A stretch of DNA of 64,000 bases from Planctomycetota bacterium (GTDB lineage: Bacteria; Planctomycetota; Phycisphaerae; Sedimentisphaerales; Anaerobacaceae). Positions 45,483 to 53,039 of the stretch are shown here, piece by piece. A model generated the notes under the pieces. It saw nothing but the letters and a program-made list of their open reading frames with translations. It was not told the origin of the DNA and made no database searches. The first letter of the stretch is position 1. Every line of letters starts with the position of its first letter. Location of the stretch: NCBI GenBank assembly GCA_019456195.1, contig VRUK01000012.1, forward strand, positions 1-64,000, given 5' to 3'. The position numbers were made by a program, and so were the translations under genes.

Positions 45483-46835
45483 TTATAGACTCCATCCTTT
45501 TCGGTATTTTCGTCGGACGTATGCATTTGCTTCGGCGTCATTAGTAACTTTCATTTTCAATCCATCCCAAAGCAGCTTCCGTCCCGGGTAGCGAACGGCA
45601 AGATTCCCCATCAAAACCATTTCCGAAAGTGGTCCGGAATAGTCGAAATTTGAGCTTGCAGGCTTTCCACCTTTGCAGGCTCTGAGCCAATCTTGTTCGT
45701 GTCCGTCAATTCCCTCCGGTATCCTGTCGATTGTCTGCGATGGTCTTTTATATTGTCTCATTTTCGTCTCTGGTATCAGTCGCGGACTCTTGCCATAACA
45801 GCCGCACATCAATATTCCTTTATCTCCTATGAAAAGAACGCCACCGTCGCTATCTCCCATTTGCCGTCCTTCCTCGAGTTCTTCAGGTATCGGCGGTGTC
45901 ATCCCACCATCCCACCAGGTCAAATCAACTTCAGGCATATCCCAGCGGGCGGGAAACTTATAACGAACAATTGTTGACCGAGGATAAGTTTCATTTTTCG
46001 GCTCTGTCTTCGTCCAAAACTCATGCCAATAGGTGGAAATGCAGGCCTCAACGCTTACCGGATATTTAAGCTTAAGTGCCCAGAATATCGGGTCCAAAAT
46101 ATGGCATCCCAAATCACCCAGTGAACCGGTCCCAAAATCCCACCATGCCCGCCAACTCTCAGGCAAATAAGTTGGATGATAGGGCCGGTGTGGAGCCGGT
46201 CCGAGCCACTTGTCCCAGTCCAGTGTTGATGGAACGGGCGGTCTGTCCTTTGGCCTGTCTACCTCGACACCCTGCGGCCAGACAGGGCGATTTGTCCAGG
46301 CATGCACTTTTCGAACCGGACCGATGGCTCCATCCCATATCCATTCGCATATCAACCGGGTGCCGTCACCAGAATGGCCCTGATTGCCCATCTGCGTAGC
46401 AAGTCTATTTTTTCGGGCGGTCTCAGTGAGAATACGAGCTTCATAAACTGAATGTGACAATGGTTTTTGGACATAAACGTGTTTGCCTCTGTTCATTGCT
46501 GCCATAGCGATAACAGCATGTGAGTGGTCAGGGGTGGCGATTATGACCGCATCGATATCTTTCTGTTTGTCGAGCATTATGCGAAAATCGCGATATACTT
46601 TGGCTTTGGGGTATTTCTTGTATGTCTTGGCGGCATATTCCTGGTCAATATCACACAATGCAACGATGTTTTCATCGGCACAACGGCTGAGATTATTTCT
46701 ACCCATGCCGCCAACGCCTATGCCGGCGATATTGAGTTTCTCGTTCGGTGACTGACCTCTTAGGATTCCGGACTTAAGAACAGCGAACCCTGTTCCAATT
46801 GCAGTGCTTTGTTTAAGGAATGTACGACGTTTCAT
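45483..46835 (-). CDS. Tat-exported Gfo/Idh/MocA family oxidoreductase
   Basis: A 450-residue oxidoreductase with a twin-arginine signal (MKRRTFLKQSTAIGTGFAVL). The NAD(P) site follows as NIAGIGVGGMGRNNLSRCAD. The cofactor-sugar motif is GKHVYVQKPLSHSVYEARIL, with Gln replacing the usual Glu of EKP. QMGNQGHSGDGTRLICEWIW and the W-rich middle (HRPYHPTYLPESWRAWWDFG) are typical of the large planctomycete paralogue group. Such enzymes oxidise, epimerise or hydrolyse sugars in the periplasm. The substrate is unknown. It has a strong ribosome site (GGAGG) and is transcribed opposite to the neighbouring genes on each side. Confidence 0.9.
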   Translation of the reverse strand: MKRRTFLKQSTAIGTGFAVLKSGILRGQSPNEKLNIAGIGVGGMGRNNLSRCADENIVALCDIDQEYAAKTYKKYPKAKVYRDFRIMLDKQKDIDAVIIATPDHSHAVIAMAAMNRGKHVYVQKPLSHSVYEARILTETARKNRLATQMGNQGHSGDGTRLICEWIWDGAIGPVRKVHAWTNRPVWPQGVEVDRPKDRPPVPSTLDWDKWLGPAPHRPYHPTYLPESWRAWWDFGTGSLGDLGCHILDPIFWALKLKYPVSVEACISTYWHEFWTKTEPKNETYPRSTIVRYKFPARWDMPEVDLTWWDGGMTPPIPEELEEGRQMGDSDGGVLFIGDKGILMCGCYGKSPRLIPETKMRQYKRPSQTIDRIPEGIDGHEQDWLRACKGGKPASSNFDYSGPLSEMVLMGNLAVRYPGRKLLWDGLKMKVTNDAEANAYVRRKYRKGWSL

Positions 46836-46997
46836 TGGTTACCTCCTTTGTAATCACTATATTTATGAAAATGTGATTTCAAGTACACTAACAGAATAAA
46901 TGAAATAAAGGTAAGGCTCAAGATGTTTTTGAAGTAATTTAACGAGTTGCTCAGGTATAACCATAATTGCAAATCGCTATACAACAGAATAAAATCA

Positions 46998-47026
46998 TTG
47001 TTATCTTTCAAGTTATTTGATATTCT
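46998..47026 (+). promoter_or_regulatory. Possible promoter for the gene at 47092
   Basis: TTGTTA and TATTCT are 17 bases apart and end 66 bases before the ATG at 47092. The match is fair, not strong. Confidence 0.35.
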
Positions 47027-47091
47027 TTTGCAGTTACCGATTTATCAAAGCAAGTGACGGTTCCGGACATGAAATATCAGGGACTAATACT

Positions 47092-47502
47092 ATGACTTCA
47101 CAAAACAAGATAGACTATAAGACTACGGTAGAGGATGAGCACTGGCGAGATGAGGAGTTTCAATGGGCACGAATTTTTTCCTCAGGAGACCCCGCAAAGG
47201 GTATAGTCCTCTTATACATACAGAAGGCTTGCACTGCGTTCCATGAATTTGAACCATCCTGGAAAGAGGGTGCCTTGGATGAAGAACAGGTCGGGTTTTT
47301 TCGTAAGCGTTTGGCAAAGAGGGTCAGGCAGATAATGGTAACTATGAAGAACAATGATCTTGATAAGATTAATGGAGCCGCTGAACTGGCGGAGGTTCTG
47401 CGCTCTATCGAATCGGCAAAAAACCTGGACGAATTGGCCGAGTTAACTGAGACAATGCATTCCGTCAACCACTTGCTATCGGATTCGTTAGAAGAGAAAT
47501 AG
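47092..47502 (+). CDS. Hypothetical 136-residue soluble protein
   Basis: A highly charged, helical protein without signal peptide, starting MTSQNKIDYKTTVEDEHWRD. The middle reads LLYIQKACTAFHEFEPSWKE and the end is rich in Glu, Leu and Ala, with a predicted coiled-coil character (AAELAEVLRSIESAKNLDEL). No family is recognised. A longer frame from 47017 begins with hydrophobic residues but has a poor ribosome site, so I use the ATG at 47092. It lies 104 bases before the Tat oxidoreductase gene at 47607 and may share its transcript. Confidence 0.6.
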   Translation: MTSQNKIDYKTTVEDEHWRDEEFQWARIFSSGDPAKGIVLLYIQKACTAFHEFEPSWKEGALDEEQVGFFRKRLAKRVRQIMVTMKNNDLDKINGAAELAEVLRSIESAKNLDELAELTETMHSVNHLLSDSLEEK

Positions 47503-47606
47503 CAGGGGGACATAAACGGACATCTTGCTGGATTGCTGGCAGATGGTATTGCTTTGAGTACGGCATATGGTCTCTTACTTAGTGGAGTTGAAAGGAGGAA
47601 TAAATT

Positions 47607-49040
47607 ATGAAAGGTGTAACTCGTCGAGATTTCGTAAAAAGTACCGTTGCAGCGGGGCTTGTAGCTGCGCTGCCGTATTCGCGCGTACGAGGGGCAAATG
47701 ACCGTATTCGTGTGGGGCTGGTCGGTTGCGGCGGTCGCGGCAAAGGGGCCCATGTGCCGTCATTCGAGAAGCAGGAAGGCGTAACCATTGTGGCTCTTAG
47801 CGACCCCGATCAGCAGCGTATGGCAGATACAGCCAAGCTGATCGAATCAAAGTATAATCACAGTGTTGCCCAATATGTCAATATGCGTGAGATGTTCGAC
47901 CACAAAGACATAGATGTGATTGCTAACGCGACACAGAACTATTGGCACGGACTCAGTACAATCTGGGCATGCCAGGCAGGCAAGCATGTTTATGTCGAGA
48001 AACCACTGTCGCATTATATCTGGGAAGGCAGGCAGATGGTCAATGCTGCCATAAAGTACAACCGTATCGTTCAGTGCGGCACACAACGTCGCTCACAGAG
48101 TTCCATCGCTAAGGCAATACAGTGGATTCAGGAAGGAAACCTCGGCAGGATCAGATACATCACGGCTTTTGCCAACAAGCAGCGTTCTTCGTGCGGTAAG
48201 CGCAACACTCCACTCCCGATCCACGATTCCATCGACTATGACCTTTGGTGTGGCCCCGCCAGAAAGGTGCCAATCTATCGGAATAAACTCCAATATGACT
48301 GTAGCTTTGACTGGAACACCGGTGACGGAGAATCGTGCAATCAGGGTGTCCACGAGGTGGATGTAGCTCGATGGTGCCTTGGAGAGAAGATGCTTCCGCG
48401 CCGAGTGATGAGTATTGGGGGGCGCTTCGTATTCAACGATGCCTGTGATGTGCCGAATACGCAGATAATTTATTATGATTTTCCTAAGGCACCACTGTTT
48501 TATGAGGTTCACAATCTAACGAAAGCCAAAGGTTCTGATGAAATGCCGGAGTTTCGTGGTGAACGGGTGGGCGTGATTGTGGATTGTGAAGGCGGCTCGG
48601 TCAGTCTTTATCGTGGCATAGCGTGGGATAACGAAGGTAAAGAGGTTAAAAAATTCGGCGGTGGTGGAGATCATTTTGTCAACTTCATTGAGGCGGTTCG
48701 TAAAGGCCGTCGGGAAGATCTCAACGCCGAAATTCTTGAGGGACATATTTCTACTGCGATTACCCATGCTGGTAATATTTCGTACAGGCTTGGTGTGAAA
48801 GCTTCTCGGAAAGAGATGCGCACTCAGATCCGGGACATTCCGATATTCAGAAACATGTTCGAGCGGATGCTTGAGCACCTTAAGGGCCAAGAAATCAATG
48901 TAAACGCCAGAACAGTATCACTCGGACCGTGGCTGGAAATCGACCGGCAGAACGAGTGCTTCAAGAATAATGAACAAGCAAACCGTTTGGTTCATGGTTT
49001 TTATTGTGAACCTTATGTTGTGCCGGATTTGTCGGCTTGA
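47607..49040 (+). CDS. Tat-exported Gfo/Idh/MocA family oxidoreductase
   Basis: A 477-residue oxidoreductase. The twin-arginine signal is MKGVTRRDFVKSTVAAGLVA. The NAD(P) site is RVGLVGCGGRGKGAHVPSFE, and the canonical EKP motif is present in HVYVEKPLSHYIWEGRQMVN. HGLSTIWACQAG, VQCGTQRRSQSSIAKA and WNTGDGESCNQGVHEVDVAR follow, the last with the catalytic-site His and Asp positions of the family. It is clearly diverged from the paralogue at 45483-46835. The ribosome site GGAGGA is strong. It is followed 139 bases later by a polytopic membrane protein gene. Confidence 0.92.
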   Translation: MKGVTRRDFVKSTVAAGLVAALPYSRVRGANDRIRVGLVGCGGRGKGAHVPSFEKQEGVTIVALSDPDQQRMADTAKLIESKYNHSVAQYVNMREMFDHKDIDVIANATQNYWHGLSTIWACQAGKHVYVEKPLSHYIWEGRQMVNAAIKYNRIVQCGTQRRSQSSIAKAIQWIQEGNLGRIRYITAFANKQRSSCGKRNTPLPIHDSIDYDLWCGPARKVPIYRNKLQYDCSFDWNTGDGESCNQGVHEVDVARWCLGEKMLPRRVMSIGGRFVFNDACDVPNTQIIYYDFPKAPLFYEVHNLTKAKGSDEMPEFRGERVGVIVDCEGGSVSLYRGIAWDNEGKEVKKFGGGGDHFVNFIEAVRKGRREDLNAEILEGHISTAITHAGNISYRLGVKASRKEMRTQIRDIPIFRNMFERMLEHLKGQEINVNARTVSLGPWLEIDRQNECFKNNEQANRLVHGFYCEPYVVPDLSA

Positions 49041-49179
49041 TCGCCGCGTATTTGTGTCTATTGGCTTGATATTCAATTGTCACTAAATCATATAACATAG
49101 AAAGCAAAAGAACTATTTTGATGGATGGAACTTCTTTCTTAAATCCGGATAGTATTTTTTTGTTTTGTCTGAGGTGGTA

Positions 49180-50736
49180 ATGGATACAAAAACTCACACA
49201 TCTGAATTGGCAGTGGTTGGGATTGTGTTGTCGGCACTGGCAATGTCGGTTGGCTGGGGTTTCCGAGGTGATTATGGCCATGAGGCCGGAGCGATGGTTC
49301 CGGGTGCACTGTTAGGGCTTTCTATTTGTTTGGCTTCCGGAAGGCAGGACTGGTGGCAGCGCTCAACTATTATGGCAATGTGCGGTGCTATCGGATGGGC
49401 GTTCGGGGGACAGATGAGCTACGGTCGAGTTATTGGCTACACAGCAAGTTCTTCATTTCCGGACGTCGCTTATGGTTATGCCAGTTTATTCCTGATTGGA
49501 GGCTTATGGGCGGGGATTGGCGCAGCGATTCTTTCACTCAGCATTACTAAATCTCGCTCATATCTGGAGAGTTTCGCCGGTCCTCTGGTCATATTATGGC
49601 TCGTTTGGTTTGCTATGGACTTTAGCGGTTTAACCGAATGGCTTGCGGACAACTGGTCTTTTAATGATACGGACTGGTATGCAGCTTTGTCCGCTTTGCT
49701 TATAGCTGGTTTGTACGCAGCTATCGTTCCCCGCCATCGGCAGGCTTGCGTATTCATTATACTGTTAGCCGGTGGCTGGTTGGTGGGATATTTTATTTTG
49801 ACTGAATTATTGGGATTGCGTATGACCCCGCCACGTAGTGACAATTGGTCGGGTTGTGTCGGTCTGTTCATAGCGATTGTTTTATATCTCATTTATCAGC
49901 AGAACCGAGCGGCATTAAAAGTAACGCTTTGCGGCTTTTTAACGGGTGGGATTGGTTTTGCAGTGGGGGATTTTTTCAACATGCTTGGCCGTGCTCAATG
50001 GGGGCCAATCGGCAGCTTAAGTGCACTGAAGGGCTTGGACTATTGGAAATGGATGGAGCAGCTTTTCGGTTTGATTATGGGAATAGGAGTAGGCTTAGCT
50101 TTTCTTCGGTTTCTGCGACGAAACTTGGCTCGACCGGAGGAAGATACAAGCAATGGAGGTCTTAATACTGTTGGGCTGGTGTTCTTGCTGTTAGTCATGA
50201 TGTGGAGCAACCTATATAAAAATGTTACAAACTGGGCCAAAGGGAAGCATATTCCAGAACACTCTTTTGGCATCCCAATTCAGTGGTGGTTTCTTCTTGT
50301 TGGATTTTTACTCTCCGCAATGGTATTAATAGCAATCATTCGGCACGGTCGTCAGGAATTACCTTTGGCGCCATCCACAGCATTTGGAAGGGGTCAGTTG
50401 TTGTTCCTCATTATTCTTTGGGTTGCTGTTGTCGGCGCTTTCGTGCAGGCCTTTCCTGGAATGGCCCGCAAGGGAGTATTCTTTGTACACGCGACATTCT
50501 GGATAACTGGTGGGATTTGTTCTCTGATTGTGTTGAGTTTGTCCGGCAAGCCCGGATGCCAGCCTGATCAGCAACTGGCTGCATCCGATTATTTTTGGAG
50601 ACCCGGCGTGCGACATTGGATAGGCTGGCTCCTGATTCCGGTCCTCATCATCCTATTGACATATCTTACTGTGTCATTGGATGAAGAACCCCTGTCCGGA
50701 AGTCACCTACGCTTTGAAAAGACTCTTCAGAACTGA
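49180..50736 (+). CDS. Polytopic membrane protein of unknown function
   Basis: A 518-residue protein with about twelve to thirteen hydrophobic segments. Near the N-terminus it has GWGFRGDYGHEAGAMVPGAL, with charged Arg, Asp, His and Glu within a membrane region, and later GRAQWGPIGSLSALKGLDYW. I do not recognise the family; similar proteins are known to me only as planctomycete and verrucomicrobial hypothetical membrane proteins. The ATG at 49180 follows GAGG by five bases; an in-frame TTG five codons upstream is less likely. Its position after a Tat Gfo/Idh/MocA gene suggests transport or sensing of a related compound (inference). Confidence 0.6.
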   Translation: MDTKTHTSELAVVGIVLSALAMSVGWGFRGDYGHEAGAMVPGALLGLSICLASGRQDWWQRSTIMAMCGAIGWAFGGQMSYGRVIGYTASSSFPDVAYGYASLFLIGGLWAGIGAAILSLSITKSRSYLESFAGPLVILWLVWFAMDFSGLTEWLADNWSFNDTDWYAALSALLIAGLYAAIVPRHRQACVFIILLAGGWLVGYFILTELLGLRMTPPRSDNWSGCVGLFIAIVLYLIYQQNRAALKVTLCGFLTGGIGFAVGDFFNMLGRAQWGPIGSLSALKGLDYWKWMEQLFGLIMGIGVGLAFLRFLRRNLARPEEDTSNGGLNTVGLVFLLLVMMWSNLYKNVTNWAKGKHIPEHSFGIPIQWWFLLVGFLLSAMVLIAIIRHGRQELPLAPSTAFGRGQLLFLIILWVAVVGAFVQAFPGMARKGVFFVHATFWITGGICSLIVLSLSGKPGCQPDQQLAASDYFWRPGVRHWIGWLLIPVLIILLTYLTVSLDEEPLSGSHLRFEKTLQN

Positions 50737-50790
50737 TAACTTTTCTACTTTTGCTGCCATAGCATAAACAAGGTAACTTTACTATGGTTG

Positions 50791-51000
50791 TTACTTATCG
50801 GGTGGTTGTTCAGAGTTTTTTATAAAAGCCATTAACAATCCTATAGCTAAAAGAACTGTTCCGACAAGATAGGAAAACCATATATTTACGAATTTTACAG
50901 ATGGTGTGATTATTTGATATATAAAGCAAACTGTAAGCATGAGTATGGCAAAAGCCATTAAGCTTATTCCCAACACTTTTCTTTGATTCATTTCTTCCAT
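50791..51000 (-). CDS. Small two-helix membrane protein paired with the symporter
   Basis: A 69-residue protein beginning MEEMNQRKVLGISLMAFAIL. It has two hydrophobic segments at about 10-31 and 38-60 and a charged tail. It follows the symporter gene by 8 bases, with GGTGATAAT just before its ATG, so it is almost surely co-translated. Small partners of this kind are known for some sodium:solute symporters (DUF4212 type), but this sequence is not clearly of that family. The longer frame to 51468 in this phase is an artefact over the symporter gene. Confidence 0.65.
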   Translation of the reverse strand: MEEMNQRKVLGISLMAFAILMLTVCFIYQIITPSVKFVNIWFSYLVGTVLLAIGLLMAFIKNSEQPPDK

Positions 51001-51008
51001 ATTATCAC

Positions 51009-52601
51009 CTATAAAACCAGCCAGAAGATTAATGTCAGCGATACTCCAATCGCTAAAGATACGACGCTCCAGAAGCGCCAATCCATTATCAGTTTCGGTT
51101 TTTCTTCTTCCTTTTCTTCTATGGTTCCCCAGCAGAGCCCCTTTAATTTTTCTTCCGAGTATGGTTCGGTAAAATGGCTGCCGCCAATAGTAATTACTGC
51201 CGTCAGGATTCCTCCCGCCCATCCGGCCCATACAAATGACCACCAATATGGCGTTATCTGAGGGCCGATGAACCTGTCCAAAATGAAGGCAGATATTGAA
51301 CCTGCCAGCAAACCTATAAATGCCGGCAGGGCGGTTGCTCTTTTGTAAAATATCCCAAGTGCCAGGGTAACGAACAATGGGAATTGAATATACGAAAGCA
51401 CAGACTGCCATGCAACGTACGCTGCACCAAAAACGGGAAAAACCACGGTTGCGAATAGTGTGCCGCAAATCAAAAGTAAAATTATAAATGCTCTCCCAGT
51501 CCAGACATAATGCATATCCGGTTTATTCTTAACTATAAACCTCTGATATATGTCTCTGGTTAAAACTGTGGACATGGAAGTCAATAATGAATCGCAGGAT
51601 GACATTCCCGCTGCATAAAGTGCGGTAATCGCGGCACCGGCGGTGCCGACCGGAAGCAAAGTAGTGACGACTTTCGGCATAGCATTATCTGGATTTTCCG
51701 CAATTATATCCTTGAATAGTACGGCTGCACAAAGGCCGACAAGCCCCCAGATAAATGTCATTGGGAACTTCATTATGCTCCCTACGACTAATGCGGTTCT
51801 GGAATCTTCAACTGTTTTACAGGCAAAAGTCCTTTGCAGGGTGTTTTGGTCTGTACACCAATACGCCAAACCCAAAGAGAGAGAGCCTATGAACATAGCT
51901 CCCCACCATGTGTCTGGAGTGCCTTCGGCCCTGCTCAATACTACGTGAAACATTTGTGGGGAATCAGCCAGTGCTTCACGAAGACCAGCCCACCCTCCAA
52001 CTGCCCGCATAGAAAAAAAGACTAATCCTGTCGCGCAGACGATCATGATGATAAATTGAAGAACATCAGTAATCATCACGCCTTTAAGGCCGCCCAAAAA
52101 GCAATATGCACCTGTCACACCAGCGGCTACGAGTAACGACACCCACGAAGGCCACCCGATAATCAATGACATTGGCAGCGACATCGTATAGAGTACGATA
52201 CCCAGGGTGAGTGTCCTTACTAAAACGAATAATATCCCCCATAGTGCCCTCATTGAAGGGTCGTATCTTCTTTCCATGAATTCAGGTATTGTATAGACTC
52301 CGCTTCTCCAATAATGCCTGATAAAAAACCACGCTGAGATTATACACGGTATGGCACAAGCAGGCAGCCAATCATAGTTCAACCACGCCAATCCACCGGT
52401 CGCGACTATTCCTGTAACACCTATATAAGTTTCCGGGCCTATGTCTGTTGCTTGCAAGGAACAGGCCGCTATCCACCATGGCATATTTTTCCCGGCAAGG
52501 AAAAAATCCTTTTGCGATTTCATATACCGGCTGAAATATACCCCCAAACTCAGCACGATTACGAAATAGCCAATGATTATTACAATGTCCGGCCAGGCCA
52601 T
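51009..52601 (-). CDS. Sodium:solute symporter family protein
   Basis: A 530-residue inner membrane transporter of the SSS family with about thirteen to fourteen hydrophobic segments. The first helices read MAWPDIVIIIGYFVIVLSLG then FFLAGKNMPWWIAACSLQAT, with DIGPETYIGVTG. WLPACAIPCIISAWFFIRHY, TIPEFMERRYDPSMR and AGMSSCDSLLTSMSTVLTRD (the sodium-site helix 8) follow. It probably imports a sugar or sugar acid released by the hydrolases around it (inference). The ATG follows TAGGAGA. It is transcribed away from the large secreted protein gene at 53040. Confidence 0.92.
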   Translation of the reverse strand: MAWPDIVIIIGYFVIVLSLGVYFSRYMKSQKDFFLAGKNMPWWIAACSLQATDIGPETYIGVTGIVATGGLAWLNYDWLPACAIPCIISAWFFIRHYWRSGVYTIPEFMERRYDPSMRALWGILFVLVRTLTLGIVLYTMSLPMSLIIGWPSWVSLLVAAGVTGAYCFLGGLKGVMITDVLQFIIMIVCATGLVFFSMRAVGGWAGLREALADSPQMFHVVLSRAEGTPDTWWGAMFIGSLSLGLAYWCTDQNTLQRTFACKTVEDSRTALVVGSIMKFPMTFIWGLVGLCAAVLFKDIIAENPDNAMPKVVTTLLPVGTAGAAITALYAAGMSSCDSLLTSMSTVLTRDIYQRFIVKNKPDMHYVWTGRAFIILLLICGTLFATVVFPVFGAAYVAWQSVLSYIQFPLFVTLALGIFYKRATALPAFIGLLAGSISAFILDRFIGPQITPYWWSFVWAGWAGGILTAVITIGGSHFTEPYSEEKLKGLCWGTIEEKEEEKPKLIMDWRFWSVVSLAIGVSLTLIFWLVL

Positions 52602-53039
52602 CTATAATCTCCTAAGAAAACAATGTTGCTGTTGTATCAGTATTTATATTAGGTCTCTCAGTCGCGTGATAATAACACATCTGTCTTGACAGTGCCAACA
52701 CTATGAATGGGTTCTCACTGATTTACCGCCGTAGCTGGTTTGTTCCTTGATTTAATAATTCTCTCAATCTCCATACCAAATCCCTGTAAGTGGTAAGTAC
52801 GAGCGTTTTTAAGTTTTTTAAGATTTCCTTTGACAGGATGAACGGAAATTTAGTATAAATAAACTAATAGGTTACATTGATTTCAATTTCTTATTATTGG
52901 GAAATTATGCAGCTTTCCATTTGAGGAGGAGTTGTTGTGTATGAACGCAGAGCTTCAGGAAGAACAATGTTTCTTGGAGTTAAGGTGTTTTCATTTCAAT
53001 AGAAATTCAGTTTTCATATTTGAAGAAGGAGGATTAATG
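52602..53039. other. Divergent intergenic region with promoters and a small inverted repeat
   Basis: This spacer separates the symporter gene (minus) from the large secreted protein gene (plus). On the minus strand TTGGCA and TATTAT are 18 bases apart near 52668-52697. Between them lies an inverted repeat CTGTC-tt-GACAG at 52681-52692, a possible operator. The plus-strand promoter is listed separately. Nothing else is recognised; an in-frame ATG at 52951 is a less likely start of the plus-strand gene. Confidence 0.4.
52830..52859 (+). promoter_or_regulatory. Sigma-70-type promoter for the secreted protein at 53040
   Basis: TTGACA (52830-52835) and TATAAA (52854-52859) are 18 bases apart. Transcription would begin near 52866, giving a leader of about 170 bases. 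Confidence 0.55.

Noticed and set aside
47160-47753. A 197-codon minus-strand frame
   Set aside because: It covers the end of one plus-strand gene and the Tat signal of the next, and its composition is that of an antisense shadow.
50791-51468. A 225-codon minus-strand frame
   Set aside because: All but its last 69 codons lie over the well-supported symporter gene in another frame. Only the final part, with its own ribosome site, is kept as a small gene.
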